This document shows positions 41,992 through 50,411 of a stretch of 64,000 nucleotides of DNA, piece by piece (position 1 is the first letter of the stretch; every line of letters starts with the position of its first letter). The notes beneath the pieces are model-generated. The model saw only the letters and a program-made list of their open reading frames with translations, was not told the origin of the DNA and made no database searches. The stretch comes from JBDTSW01 sp963807385. Its GTDB lineage: Bacteria > Actinomycetota > Thermoleophilia > Solirubrobacterales > 70-9. Position numbers and translations under genes: made by a program. Location: the NCBI GenBank assembly GCA_963807385.1, contig CAWEBQ010000003.1:372001-436000 (forward strand), in the 5' to 3' direction.

Positions 41992-42482
41992 TGGGACTGT
42001 TCGACGGCCTGCGCCGAGGCTCAAAGGGAGATCTGGTACCGGGCGAGGCGATGGTAACCCTTGCCAACGACCCCGGCAAAGTCGACGCGCTGATCACCCG
42101 CGCGACCATCAAGCTGGTGGTCTCGGCTGAGGGCCTCGAGCCCACAGCCGTCGAGTGGACGGGCAACATCCCAAAGCACAAGTGGCCCCAGGAGGGCGTA
42201 GTGATCCCGGTCATGGTGGATACCGCCAACCCGGAAGAGGTCGAGATCGACTGGAGCGACGCTCCGAACGTCATCAAGCAGATGATCGGCGGCACGACAA
42301 AGGACCTCACACAGGACCAGCGCGTCTACGCGAAGGAAATTCAGGATAAGACCGCAGCGCACCAAGACGAGCTCCAGGAGATCGTCGCGATGTGGCAACG
42401 AGGCGAAATCGACCAGGACGAGTTGATGAGGCGCCAGACCGAAATCCTGGGAGTGGATCCTTCTCAGGGTCCAGGCTTGTGA
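41991..42482 (+). CDS. hypothetical protein
   Basis: A 163-residue soluble protein (MGLFDGLRRGSKGDLVPGEAMVTLANDPGKVDALITRATIKLVVSAEGLEPTAVEWTGNIPKHKWPQEGVVIPVMVDTANPEEVEIDW...). The beta-rich core is followed by a charged helical end (QDELQEIVAMWQRGEIDQDELMRRQTEIL) resembling a short SHOCT-like tail. ATG 41991 is 8 nt after TACGGT (41977-41982); this box lies inside the upstream DHFR-like relic, so the promoter seems to have formed in dead coding DNA. Function unknown. Confidence 0.75.
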   Translation: MGLFDGLRRGSKGDLVPGEAMVTLANDPGKVDALITRATIKLVVSAEGLEPTAVEWTGNIPKHKWPQEGVVIPVMVDTANPEEVEIDWSDAPNVIKQMIGGTTKDLTQDQRVYAKEIQDKTAAHQDELQEIVAMWQRGEIDQDELMRRQTEILGVDPSQGPGL

Positions 42483-42645
42483 CGCGCGACGAGTCCTGAC
42501 GCGAGCTCCGCGTCATCGAAGTCTCCGCTTCCCACCCGCTGGGCGATCGTGCCCTTCGATTCGGCCTCGCGAGCGAAGGGGGGATCGACCCGGTGGGGCC
42601 GGGTCAAGCTCGACCTCGGCGGTTTCGAGGCCTGGGCTCTCAAGA

Positions 42646-42736
42646 CGGAGGGGGTGGGATTCGAACCCACGATGGACGAGAAAACGCCCATAACGGTTTT
42701 CGAGACCGCCGCATTCAACCGCTCTGCCACCCCTCC
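42646..42736 (-). tRNA. tRNA-Ser(CGA)
   Basis: A 91-nt class II tRNA on the minus strand: acceptor GGAGGGG/CCCCTCC with discriminator G, D-arm GCAGAGCGGTTGAATGC, anticodon stem CGGT/ACCG with loop CTCGAAA (anticodon CGA), a long variable arm, T-arm GTGGG-TTCGAAT-CCCAC. CCA is not encoded. Its 3' end faces the relic-rich segment at 41.4-42 kb. Confidence 0.96.
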
Positions 42737-42803
42737 GGGTGCCTGAATGGCGGCGCCTAGGCTAGCGACTGCGCCAGCCCAGGCCCGCGGACGATCTACG
42801 TGT

Positions 42804-42823
42804 GGCGGCCCTCCTTGGCCGCC
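42804..42823 (-). terminator. hairpin downstream of the micro-membrane gene
   Basis: Stem GGCGGCC/GGCCGCC with loop CTCCTT, 5 bp after the stop codon of the minus-strand gene at 42828. No T-run is visible, so efficiency is uncertain. Confidence 0.5.
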
Positions 42824-42827
42824 CGGT

Positions 42828-42977
42828 TCAGACGCGCCCGGTGGTCGACGTTCGGCCTGCGATGCGCGGCCAGATCAACAGTACGAGGCCCGCCACGATG
42901 CAGGCGATTCCGAGGGCGTAATGGACCAGGATCGCGAGCACGATCCCGATGATGATCAGCAATAGCGAGAGTTCCAT
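42828..42977 (-). CDS. 49-residue membrane protein
   Basis: The minus strand encodes MELSLLLIIIGIVLAILVHY, ALGIACIVAGLVLLIWPRIA and GRTSTTGRV. GGAGGCG lies 5 nt before ATG 42977, and the gene is followed by a hairpin. The two hydrophobic segments (2-20 and 21-38), joined by a short H-Y turn, make it a small integral membrane protein or hairpin. The SD, length and hydropathy support expression; function unknown. Confidence 0.72.
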   Translation of the reverse strand: MELSLLLIIIGIVLAILVHYALGIACIVAGLVLLIWPRIAGRTSTTGRV

Positions 42978-43109
42978 GTAGCGCCTCCTACCCGCATTTC
43001 CCTGCTTGTAAGCGCCGGCGCGGTACCCTCGTTGCAGCCGCCGCCGGGGCTCTCACGTCCTTTTTCTCCCTTCTGAGCGGTTCTCCACCGAGAGAGGACG
43101 AGAGAGGTA

Positions 43110-43733
43110 GTGCCCGGCATGGCCCACCCCGACCCGGGCCAGTCTTCGGCCTCCGTGGAGGCCAGCGGCCAGGTGATCCTCGTATTGAGGAACCTGCTCG
43201 GACAGCGCTACCCGGAGCTCGGCGAGCACGTCAACACCGTCGCCCACCTCTGCGACGGAGTCGCCACCGCCCTCGGGCTCCCCGACGATGTGCAGCATGC
43301 CCTCCGGCAGGCGGCGCACCTCCACGACATCGGCAAGCTCTCGCTCCCCGAGTCGATGCTGGGCGAGCCTCGCCCGCTCACCGAGGCCGAGTGGAGGGTG
43401 ATGCGGCTGCACACCATCGTCGGCGCCCAGATCCTCGGCGCGGCGGGGCTGCATGGCCCGGTCCTCGACTTCGTCCGCTCGAGCCACGAGCGCGTCGACG
43501 GCACCGGCTACCCGGACGCCCTCGAGGGCGGCGAGATCCCGCTGGGCGCCCGGATCATCGCCGTGTGCGATGCCTACGATGCGATGACCTCACCCCGCCC
43601 CTACCGGCCGGTCCCCATGGCCCAGGAATCCGCCTGCCTCGAGCTGATGCGCTCGTCGGGCACGCAGTTCGATCCGCTGGTGGTGGACGCTCTCACCGGG
43701 TCAGTGCTGCGGGGACACAGCATCGCCGGATAG
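43110..43733 (+). CDS. HD-GYP domain protein
   Basis: A 207-residue single-domain protein: LGQRYPELGEHVNTVAHLCDGVATALGLPDDVQHALRQAAHLHDIGKLSLPESML (HD = H-D-I-G-K), MRLHTIVGAQILGAAGLHGPVLDFVRSSHERVDGTGYPDALEGGEIPLGARIIAVCDAYDAMTSPRPYRP (HE..DGTGYP and D-AYDAMTS). It lacks any receiver domain, so it acts as a stand-alone phosphodiesterase of the cyclic di-nucleotide type. GTG 43110 and ATG 43119 are both possible; AGAGAGG lies close upstream. Confidence 0.87.
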   Translation: MPGMAHPDPGQSSASVEASGQVILVLRNLLGQRYPELGEHVNTVAHLCDGVATALGLPDDVQHALRQAAHLHDIGKLSLPESMLGEPRPLTEAEWRVMRLHTIVGAQILGAAGLHGPVLDFVRSSHERVDGTGYPDALEGGEIPLGARIIAVCDAYDAMTSPRPYRPVPMAQESACLELMRSSGTQFDPLVVDALTGSVLRGHSIAG

Positions 43734-43743
43734 GAAAGTCCGA

Positions 43744-44202
43744 CTAGCCCTTCGCGATGGCGTAGCGCAGAATCTCGACGACCTGCTCGGGCTCCCGGGC
43801 GGTGGCCATGGCCGCGCGGTCCAGTTCCTTGAGCGCGTGGTCGTGTTCCGGCGGATGGAGCGAGATCAGCGGCTTGCCCAGTGCTGCGGCGAAGCCGGCG
43901 TCGAAGGCCGCATTCCATTGCTTGTACTGCTCCCCGAAACGGACGACGACCACGTCGGCGCGCCGAATCAGCGTCTGCGTGCGGATGGCGTTGACCCCCG
44001 CGCCCTTGTGGTCATGCCAGAACTTCTCGCCCTCGGCGCCCATGATCTCCACGCCGACGTCGTCCGAAGCACCGTGGTCGGTGACCGGCGCGAGCAGGTC
44101 GACGGGAAGGGCCGCCTCGGCCACGCCGGCCGCGATCCGTTCCCGCCAGTCCGAGTGGATCTCGCCGGCAAGGTAGACGCTCCAGGTGCCGTTCTCACTC
44201 AT
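43744..44202 (-). CDS. ytoQ: YtoQ-family protein
   Basis: A 152-residue protein: WSVYLAGEIHSDWRERIAAGVAEAALPVDLLAPVTDHGASDDVGVEIMGAEGEKFWHDHKGAGVNAIRTQTLIRRADVVVVRFGEQYKQWNAAFDAGFAAALGKPLISLHPPEHDHALKELDRAA. This matches YtoQ, which has a nucleoside-2-deoxyribosyltransferase-like flavodoxin fold (YLAGEIHSDWR start; FDAGFAAALGKPLI helix). ATG 44202 is 7 nt after TAGGCT (44210-44215). Biochemical role not known. Confidence 0.88.
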   Translation of the reverse strand: MSENGTWSVYLAGEIHSDWRERIAAGVAEAALPVDLLAPVTDHGASDDVGVEIMGAEGEKFWHDHKGAGVNAIRTQTLIRRADVVVVRFGEQYKQWNAAFDAGFAAALGKPLISLHPPEHDHALKELDRAAMATAREPEQVVEILRYAIAKG

Positions 44203-44322
44203 CCTCTCAAGCCTACAAAGGGTGCGCGGCCGCGGGCTCGCGCGAAGCTCACGACTGAGCGCGGACGGCGGCGGAGGGTTCCCGCCCGGGGGCCGGACGG
44301 CTTAAGGTGCCCGATCGAGATC

Positions 44323-45483
44323 TTGTCGCACGAGCGCCTCACGGCCTACCTGGCGTTCGGATGGGTGCCACGAATGACGGACCATGCCGGACGCCTGATG
44401 GCCCTGCTGGACGGTGGACGGAGACGGATCCGCCGGGCCCGCACGGCGGAGTTCCACGCGGCGTGGCGCCGGGCGATCCGGGCAAGGCTCGAGGCGGCGA
44501 GCCCGAACGCCGCGCATTGCGTGCCGCTGAGCGGCGGCCTCGACTCGCGCGCGGTGCTCGCCGGACTGCGAGAGGAGCTCGAGGCCGACGAGATCGTGGC
44601 CGCGACCTACGGCCTGCCCGACCATGGCGAGACGACTGTCGCAAGACGGGTAGCGGCCATCGCCGGAGTCCGCCATGAGGTCTTCGACGTCGAGTCGATG
44701 GCGTGGAGCCAGGACGACGTGCTCGCCTACCTGCGAAACGGCGGGGTCCTCACCGGAGCCCTGGGCGCCGGCTTTCTAGGCTGGCGCCTGCACCAGCAGC
44801 TCGGGCCGGAGCTGGTGCGCTGGAGCGGGTACATGGGCGATGCGACGACGGGCGGCCACCGGCCAGCGCGTGCGAGCCGCTCGTGGGATGCGGCGATCGG
44901 CCAATTCGTCGCCTGGAACACCATGGTCAGCCCCGAGATCCTGCCACTCGGCTTTTCGGCGCGAAAGCTTTTGCCGACCAGTCCGGCCATGCCGGGGAGT
45001 GCGCTGAGCTTCGACGACCAGTTGGACCTGCTCTACCGCCAGCAGTGCCGGATTCGCCACGGGGTGATGTACCGCGGGTTCGAGTTCCACGCCCCGTTCA
45101 CCGAGTCCGCGTGGCTCCGCTTCGCCCTTTCCCTGCCGGCACGCGGGCGAGCCGGCCAGAAGACCTACCGCCGAGCGCTCTCTCGCATCTACCCGAGGTA
45201 CTTTCCGCTCGAGGCGCCCGACGGGCCCGGAGGCCGAACCCCCAGATACCGACAGGAGCTGCGCCGGCCCGACGGCCTCGGAGGGCTCGTCGAATCGAAC
45301 CTCCGCGACCTCGCGGACCGGCAGCTGTTCCCGCACATCGACATAGATCGGATGTGGCGCGAACGTGAGGCCCGCGGCATAGTCAACATCCGGAACCTGC
45401 TCCAGCTCGCCAGCCTGGAGCTGAAGCTCAAGGCAACGCCCAGCGACCCCGTCCGCTCGGGTTCCCGTCCCGGCGTCGTATGA
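44323..45483 (+). CDS. asparagine-synthase-like protein without glutaminase domain
   Basis: A 386-residue protein. The PP-loop ATP pyrophosphatase motif is CVPLSGGLDSRAVLAGL at about residue 66, followed by VAATYGLPDHGETTVARRVAAIAGVRHEVFDVE and the later C-terminal domain APFTESAWLRFALSLPARGRAGQKTYRRAL. The N-terminal class II glutaminase (Cys1, about 200 aa) is absent; the first residues SHERLTAYLAFGWVPRMTDHAGRLMALLDGG look like the linker that joins the two domains. TTG 44323 is the probable start after a TAAGGT box, but upstream in-frame codons cannot be excluded. It may use free ammonia, or act in peptide modification. Confidence 0.75.
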   Translation: MSHERLTAYLAFGWVPRMTDHAGRLMALLDGGRRRIRRARTAEFHAAWRRAIRARLEAASPNAAHCVPLSGGLDSRAVLAGLREELEADEIVAATYGLPDHGETTVARRVAAIAGVRHEVFDVESMAWSQDDVLAYLRNGGVLTGALGAGFLGWRLHQQLGPELVRWSGYMGDATTGGHRPARASRSWDAAIGQFVAWNTMVSPEILPLGFSARKLLPTSPAMPGSALSFDDQLDLLYRQQCRIRHGVMYRGFEFHAPFTESAWLRFALSLPARGRAGQKTYRRALSRIYPRYFPLEAPDGPGGRTPRYRQELRRPDGLGGLVESNLRDLADRQLFPHIDIDRMWREREARGIVNIRNLLQLASLELKLKATPSDPVRSGSRPGVV

Positions 45484-45530
45484 CGGCACCTCGGCGGGAC
45501 GGTGCCCGCCCGGTATCGTCACCGACCCTC

Positions 45531-45619
45531 GGAGAGGTGACCGAGTGGCTTAAGGTGCACGACTGGAAATCGTGTGGGCGGTTTACGCTGCCTCGTGGGT
45601 TCGAATCCCACCCTCTCCG
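45531..45619 (+). tRNA. tRNA-Ser(GGA)
   Basis: An 89-nt class II tRNA: acceptor GGAGAGG/CCTCTCC with discriminator G, anticodon stem CACGA/TCGTG with loop CTGGAAA (anticodon GGA), long variable arm, T-arm GTGGG-TTCGAAT-CCCAC. CCA is not encoded. It starts 47 bp after the stop of the asparagine-synthase-like gene. Confidence 0.97.
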
Positions 45620-45719
45620 TTCACAGCTGGTCCGACCACCCTCCGGCCTGGCTCCGGGCGACCAGCCCCTCGCGGCGCGCGAGCGGCACAGATGTGGACC
45701 CGCGTCGTAGGATCGGCGT

Positions 45720-46484
45720 GTGACCGCGCAGGCGACCCTCTGGCATATCGAGGTCTCGCATTACAACGAGAAGGCCCGCTGGGCGCTCGACTACAAGGGC
45801 GTGCCGTATGAGCTGCGCACGCCGATACCGGGCGCCCACCGCATCACCGCGCTGGCGCTGACTCGCGGCAAGCACGACCGGCTCCCGATCGCCGAGCTGG
45901 ACGGCAGGCGCGTCGGGGACTCCACCGCCATCATCGCCGCGCTGGAGGATGGCCACCCCGAGCCGCCGCTCTACCCCACCGCGCCCGAGGAGCGCTCCCA
46001 CGCGCTCGATCTGGAGGACTACTTCGACGAGGAGGTCGGCCCTCGGGTCCGCCGCTACATCTGGCAGCACACCCTCGATGACGCCGACGCGACCGTGACC
46101 GCGATCGCGTCGAGCGCGGGCCCCACCCGCCGGCGCCTGATGGGCGCGCTGATCCCAGTCCTGCGCCCGTTCGTCAAGCGCGATTACGACGTGTCGGGGA
46201 CCGCCGCGGCCGAGGCGGCCGATGGCCTGCGCAGGGCGATGGACCGCATCGAGGATGAGCTCGACGGCGCCGAGTATCTCGTCGGCGACTCGTTCACGGT
46301 CGCCGACCTCGCCGCGTGCGCGATGTTCACTCCGCTCATCGCCCCGCCCGAGCGCCCGTGGCTTCCCCCGGCTCCCACCGCGGGTGTGCTCGAGCTGCGC
46401 GACGAGCTGACGGAGCGGCCGGGCGGCGCCTGGATCCACCGAACCTACGCGCGCCACCGGGGCTCCTCGGCGGCGGCGAGCTAG
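45720..46484 (+). CDS. glutathione-S-transferase-like protein
   Basis: A 254-residue protein with a thioredoxin-fold N-domain (TLWHIEVSHYNEKARWALDYKGVPYELRTPIPGAHRITALALTRGKHDRLPIAELDGRRVGDSTAIIAALED, with the DS-T glutathione-like motif) and a helical C-domain (EDELDGAEYLVGDSFTVADLAACAMFTPLI). Actinobacteria often lack glutathione, so the thiol may be different or the protein may be non-catalytic. GTG 45720 is 6 nt after TAGGAT (45708-45713), leaderless. Confidence 0.85.
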   Translation: MTAQATLWHIEVSHYNEKARWALDYKGVPYELRTPIPGAHRITALALTRGKHDRLPIAELDGRRVGDSTAIIAALEDGHPEPPLYPTAPEERSHALDLEDYFDEEVGPRVRRYIWQHTLDDADATVTAIASSAGPTRRRLMGALIPVLRPFVKRDYDVSGTAAAEAADGLRRAMDRIEDELDGAEYLVGDSFTVADLAACAMFTPLIAPPERPWLPPAPTAGVLELRDELTERPGGAWIHRTYARHRGSSAAAS

Positions 46485-46514
46485 CCGGCCGGACCGGGCC
46501 AGGTCCGGCCCAGC

Positions 46515-47180
46515 TCAGGCTGATCCATCCGTCCGCTGCATGCGGTCCTGGTCCCCGAAGTACTCCTCGAATCCGGGCGGCCTGCGGTTCCTCGTGCTGA
46601 TCGCGAACGGGATCGTCCCGAACCAGAGGAGCACGGCCAGCGTCGTGCTGACGTACGCCACCGGGACGGAGATGAGAAAGAACAGCACGGGGGTGGACGA
46701 GAGGAAGACCGCCCAGCGATAGATCTCGGGCGACATCTCCCGCTGCATCAGTCCTGAATCATGCGCGCTGCGCAGCAGCAGCACCTCGAGGCCGCTCACG
46801 ATCGCGACGGCGACCGCGTACACCCCCACCGAGAGCGGGTTGTTGAAGTAGGTCCCCAGGAGATCGGTCGGGAACGGCAGGAACGCGATGAAGCCGAGGT
46901 AGACGAGGTTGACCCACACGAGGCGGATGTCCATCCGGCCGAGCAGCGCGAAGAACTGGTGATGCGCCACCCAGTAGCGCCCGATCACCGCGAACGAGAT
47001 GAAGAAGGTGATGTACGCCTCGGAGTTGTCGGCGAGGGCGTCGGCGAGGTCCTTCGCGGACGTCGTATCCCTGATCGTGGGCACCGTGATCGCGATGACG
47101 AGCAGGGTCATCGCGATCGCGAAGATCCCGTCGCTGAACGCCAGGACCCGCCCGAACTCGTCGCTGCCGCGCCGGTACAC
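46515..47180 (-). CDS. TMEM175-like potassium channel protein (DUF1211)
   Basis: A 221-residue membrane protein of about six helices, with the TMEM175 signature FSDGIFAIAMTLLVIAI near residue 15 (FSD motif for ion selectivity). Further segments are AYITFFISFAVIGRYWVAHHQFFALL, LVWVNLVYLGFIAFLPFPTDLLG. Bacterial TMEM175 forms tetrameric K+-permeable channels without a P-loop. GTG 47180 follows GGAGGTAGGC. It is 2 bp after tadA and probably co-transcribed with it. Confidence 0.9.
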   Translation of the reverse strand: MYRRGSDEFGRVLAFSDGIFAIAMTLLVIAITVPTIRDTTSAKDLADALADNSEAYITFFISFAVIGRYWVAHHQFFALLGRMDIRLVWVNLVYLGFIAFLPFPTDLLGTYFNNPLSVGVYAVAVAIVSGLEVLLLRSAHDSGLMQREMSPEIYRWAVFLSSTPVLFFLISVPVAYVSTTLAVLLWFGTIPFAISTRNRRPPGFEEYFGDQDRMQRTDGSA

Positions 47181-47182
47181 GC

Positions 47183-47650
47183 CTACCTCCGGGCCGTGAA
47201 GAACGACTCGAGCAGTGAGGCGGAATCGGCTGCCAGCAAGCCCCCTTCAACCTGGGGGCGGTGGTTGAGCCTGGGTTCGTCAAGCACATCGAGGACGCTT
47301 CCGGCGGCGCCGGCCTTCGGGTCGGTCGCGCCGAAGACCACCCGGGGGACCCTCGCGAGCACGATCGCTCCGGCGCACATTGCGCAGGGCTCGAGGGTGA
47401 CGTAGAGCACGGAGTCGGGGAGGCGCCATCCTCCGAGCGCCTTCGCCGCCTCCCGCAGAGCCAGGACCTCGGCGTGGGCGGTGGGATCCGCGCGTACCTC
47501 GCGCTCGTTGCCGGCGGCGCCAACAACCTCGCCGCCATTAACGACCACGGCGCCGATCGGCACGTCGCCGGCCTCGCCGGCGCGCTCTGCCTCGCGCAGG
47601 GCAAGGCGCATGAAGTGCTGGTCGCGGCCGAAGAACCGGGAATCGCTCAC
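47183..47650 (-). CDS. tadA: tRNA adenosine(34) deaminase
   Basis: A 155-residue zinc deaminase: FMRLALREAERAGEAGDVPIGAVVV, the catalytic HAEVLALREAAKALGGWRL (His and Glu), LEPCAMCAGAIVLARVPRVVFGATDPKAGAAGS (PCxxC zinc ligands), and LNHRPQVEGGLLAADSASLLESFF. These are the TadA signatures for A-to-I conversion at the wobble base of tRNA-Arg(ACG). GTG 47650 is 6 nt after CATACT (47657-47662), leaderless; an upstream start at 47704 would overlap the UspA gene. Confidence 0.93.
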   Translation of the reverse strand: MSDSRFFGRDQHFMRLALREAERAGEAGDVPIGAVVVNGGEVVGAAGNEREVRADPTAHAEVLALREAAKALGGWRLPDSVLYVTLEPCAMCAGAIVLARVPRVVFGATDPKAGAAGSVLDVLDEPRLNHRPQVEGGLLAADSASLLESFFTARR

Positions 47651-47678
47651 CGGGCCAGTATGTACGGCGGTGCTGGCG

Positions 47679-48122
47679 CTAGGTCGTGCGGACGATGTAC
47701 ACACCGCAGGGCGCGTGGTGGGAGATCTTGTTCGGCACGCTGCCCAGGAGGAACCGCTTGGTGCCGGTCATCCCCTTGTTGCCGACCACGATGAGATCCG
47801 CCTTGGTCTCCTCGGCCACGTCGAGGATCGCGTCGGCGGGCTCGCCCTCGCGTGCGTGCGTCTGCACGGTCAAGCCGGCTTCCCGCCCCGGACCGGCGGA
47901 GCCCTCGAGGGCGACGTTCACGTCCTCGCGCGGCCCGATTCCGTGCGCGACGTCGCCCGGGACCTCGGCCGCCTCCGCCCGCAGGCGCTCCCGCGGGACC
48001 GGCTCATACGCACTCACGATCTCCAGGCTCGCGCCCGTCGCCTTGGCGAGCTCTGTCGCCTGGCGGACGGCCTCCGATGCCGTGTCGGATCCGTCGGTGC
48101 CTACAACGATGCGTTCGAACAA
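47679..48122 (-). CDS. universal stress protein (UspA family)
   Basis: A 147-residue UspA-domain protein: FERIVVGTDGSDTASEAVRQATELAKATGASLEIVSAYEPVP, then DLIVVGNKGMTGTKRFLLGSVPNKISHHAPCGVYIVRT. The Gx2Gx9GS ATP-binding motif (GNKGMTGTKRFLLGS) is intact. TTG 48122 lies 7 nt after AAGGAG. It is transcribed in the same direction as tadA but separated by 28 bp and a promoter for tadA. Confidence 0.93.
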   Translation of the reverse strand: MFERIVVGTDGSDTASEAVRQATELAKATGASLEIVSAYEPVPRERLRAEAAEVPGDVAHGIGPREDVNVALEGSAGPGREAGLTVQTHAREGEPADAILDVAEETKADLIVVGNKGMTGTKRFLLGSVPNKISHHAPCGVYIVRTT

Positions 48123-48184
48123 GACGCCACTCCTTCTCCTCGAGCCGGGATGGGCGCATACTAACCCGCCCGGGCCGGCCGGCC

Positions 48185-48271
48185 TCAGACGAGCTTGATC
48201 GTGGCGATGACCATCGAGGCGAGGAGGGCCAGGACCAGGAGGATCATGCTGATCTGCCAGCTGCGGGGCAC
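48185..48271 (-). CDS. 28-residue membrane micropeptide
   Basis: GTG 48271 starts a 28-residue product, PRSWQISMILLVLALLASMV followed by IATIKLV: one transmembrane helix with a basic N-terminus. TACCTT (48278-48283) lies 6 nt before the GTG, the same spacing as in other leaderless genes here. Small size limits certainty; the promoter spacing and hydropathy are the support. Confidence 0.55.
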   Translation of the reverse strand: MPRSWQISMILLVLALLASMVIATIKLV

Positions 48272-48377
48272 GGTCACAAGGTAGAGGGATCGCAGCGATG
48301 GCCCGAGCACGCGGTCAGATCCCCTAGGGAGCGGTCTGACTTCCGCAATGGGCGCTGGCCGGACATAGACTGCGGCC

Positions 48378-49370
48378 ATGGCCACCGTCGAGACCGTCAC
48401 CGGGCCGATCGACGCAGCGGAACTCGGGACCACCCTGATCCACGAGCATCTCCAGGCCCGCGACGAGGCGGTTCGCGCCCAGTGGCCGCACGTCAGCACC
48501 ATCGGGATCAAGGGCGAGCCGGTCGAGGTGCCGCCGGAGGCGCTCTTCGACGGGGCCGCAACGGCTGCGGAGGAGTTGCTCGGGCTCGGCGTGAAGACGA
48601 TCTGCGACCCGAGCTGCATGTTCCTGGGGCGCGACATCGAGCTGATGCGCGGCGTCTCCGAACGCAGCGGTCTGCAGGTGGTGCCGTGCACCGGCATCTA
48701 CACCTACGACCACCTGCCGATGTTCTTCATGACCCGCAGCGCCGAGGAGATCGCTGACCTCTTCGTCCACGACATCGAGGAGGGAATCCAGGGCACTGAC
48801 GCCAAGGCGGCGTTCCTGAAGTGCGCAGCCGACGAGCCGGGCTTGACCGAGAACGTCGAGAAGGTCCACCGCGCCGTCGCCAAGGCCCACGTCAGGACCG
48901 GCGTTCCGATCATGGCTCACTCCCGCCCGGCCAGCGACACCGCCCCGCGCCAAATCGAGATCTTTGAGGAGGAGGGCGTCGAGCTGGACCGTGTCCAGAT
49001 CGCGCACTGCGGCGACAGCGACGACGCCGACTACATCGAGCGCCTGCTCGAGAAGGGCATCTACGTCGGGCTCGACCGCTTCGGCATCGAGATGTACCTG
49101 CCATTCGAACAGCGGATCGCGACGGCACTCTCCCTCCTCGAGCGAGGCTACGCGGAGCGGATGTTCCTCTCGGCGGACGCGTGCGTGACGATCGACTGGT
49201 TTCCGCTCGAGGTCGACAAACAGATGGTGGCCGCGGGCGCTGTCAAGGACTGGACGATGGCGATGGTCCCGGCCCGGGTCATTCCCGCGCTCAAGGAGGG
49301 CGGCGCGACCGACGAGCAGATCGAGACGATGATGGTCGCCAACGCACGGCGCTGGCTCACCGGCTCCTAG
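48378..49370 (+). CDS. phosphotriesterase-like (PLL) amidohydrolase
   Basis: A 330-residue TIM-barrel protein of the PTE/PLL family: metal ligands HEH in TLIHEHL near residue 21, the bridging lysine site AFLKCAADE, H in IMAHSRPA, H in QIAHCGDSDD and the aspartate in LSADACV. PTE relatives hydrolyse lactones or organophosphates using two metal ions. The C-terminal MMVANARRWLTG is the usual family end (xNPxRxL-like). ATG 48378 is 6 nt after TAGACT (48366-48371), leaderless. Confidence 0.9.
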   Translation: MATVETVTGPIDAAELGTTLIHEHLQARDEAVRAQWPHVSTIGIKGEPVEVPPEALFDGAATAAEELLGLGVKTICDPSCMFLGRDIELMRGVSERSGLQVVPCTGIYTYDHLPMFFMTRSAEEIADLFVHDIEEGIQGTDAKAAFLKCAADEPGLTENVEKVHRAVAKAHVRTGVPIMAHSRPASDTAPRQIEIFEEEGVELDRVQIAHCGDSDDADYIERLLEKGIYVGLDRFGIEMYLPFEQRIATALSLLERGYAERMFLSADACVTIDWFPLEVDKQMVAAGAVKDWTMAMVPARVIPALKEGGATDEQIETMMVANARRWLTGS

Positions 49371-49418
49371 GCCCCACGGACCCTTGCGGTGCCGTCCGGC
49401 GGGGGCTAATCTGAGCGC

Positions 49419-50411
49419 ATGGCACGCAGTGGGCCTGCAGGGCTCAGCGTCGGGGTAGCCATCTTGCTGGGGCTCGCAGGAGCCTGGGTCGCACCCGCGA
49501 GCACGGAGGCGGCCTACACCTGGGAGGGCACCTGGGACACCAGCTTTGGACCCCTCACGATGGATGCCGGCGGCGACGGCAGCTATCCGGACTACAGCGG
49601 CACGATCGACGGCACGATCAGCGGCACCGATGGCCGGACGAACAGCGGCACGTGGACAGAGCCTTCGTCAAACGGCACCTACACGTTCAGCATGACTTCC
49701 GCCTTCGGGTTCGAGGGCACCTATGCCCGGGCTCCGTCAACGACCACCTGCCCCTCCCCCCCGTGCACATGGGACGGCGCCTGCGCGGCAGGCCCCTGCC
49801 TCGAGAACTCGGCTGGCTACCCCTGCACCGAGCCCGAGGAGCGCAAGGCGGCGCGTCGCGAACCCTGCCTCTACGAGGTCCCCTTCGCCTTCGACCTGCT
49901 GCGCGGCATGCCTTCGGAGCCTCGGGCGAGCGAGCTGGTCCCAGACCTGGTCTCAGTGGCAGCCCACACGACCCGTGCGCGGCTTTTCGCATACAGACGC
50001 AAGCCCGCGGGGGGCGAGTTCCTGGCCAGCGGAGACCTCACGATGACGACGCGCTATGAAGAGCCGGGGGGCGACACGGTCCGGCGCCTCACGGACTTCC
50101 GCGTCGGACCGACGGGGTACTACGACAAGGAACCCGGGACGCTGCGAGTGGAGGCCTTACTGCGGGTCGCGAACTCCGAGGACCTGAACTGCCCCGCGGG
50201 CGTGGAGAGCAAGATGACCCTCACGGCCCGAAAAACGGGCTCCGGGCGGACGACGGTCAGGCTCGAGATCCAGTCGATCCCGAGCGAGGGCGGCACCGGT
50301 GAGCGCGTCCCGTGCCTCACCGCGGACGAGTTCGGCGTCCTCGCCTGGAAAACGCACGACTTCAGGCGCGTCAAGATCGGTAGGCCCCGCCTCGTCAGCC
50401 CCGGCTCCTAG
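49419..50411 (+). CDS. secreted protein, unknown function
   Basis: A 330-residue exported protein. Signal peptide: LSVGVAILLGLAGAWVAPASTEA-AYTW. Then follows a small beta-domain with YTWEGTWDTSFGPLTMDAGGDGSYPDYSGTIDGTISG, which resembles the lipocalin-like GTWxTxxGxMxLxQxGxxVxGxY pattern. After a Cys-rich linker (TTCPSPPCTWDGACAAGPC) a second domain follows with no known match. ATG 49419 is 6 nt after TAATCT (49407-49412), leaderless. Its 3' end overlaps the convergent subtilase gene by 4 bp. Confidence 0.78.
   Translation: MARSGPAGLSVGVAILLGLAGAWVAPASTEAAYTWEGTWDTSFGPLTMDAGGDGSYPDYSGTIDGTISGTDGRTNSGTWTEPSSNGTYTFSMTSAFGFEGTYARAPSTTTCPSPPCTWDGACAAGPCLENSAGYPCTEPEERKAARREPCLYEVPFAFDLLRGMPSEPRASELVPDLVSVAAHTTRARLFAYRRKPAGGEFLASGDLTMTTRYEEPGGDTVRRLTDFRVGPTGYYDKEPGTLRVEALLRVANSEDLNCPAGVESKMTLTARKTGSGRTTVRLEIQSIPSEGGTGERVPCLTADEFGVLAWKTHDFRRVKIGRPRLVSPGS

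Noticed and set aside
42646..45619. Island bounded by the two tRNA-Ser genes
   Set aside because: The genes between them look ordinary, the tRNAs have different anticodons and opposite strands, and no integrase or flanking repeat was seen.
48324..49007. Antisense open frame in the phosphotriesterase-like gene
   Set aside because: It is an overlap shadow with no start signal; the plus-strand gene has metal ligands and a promoter.
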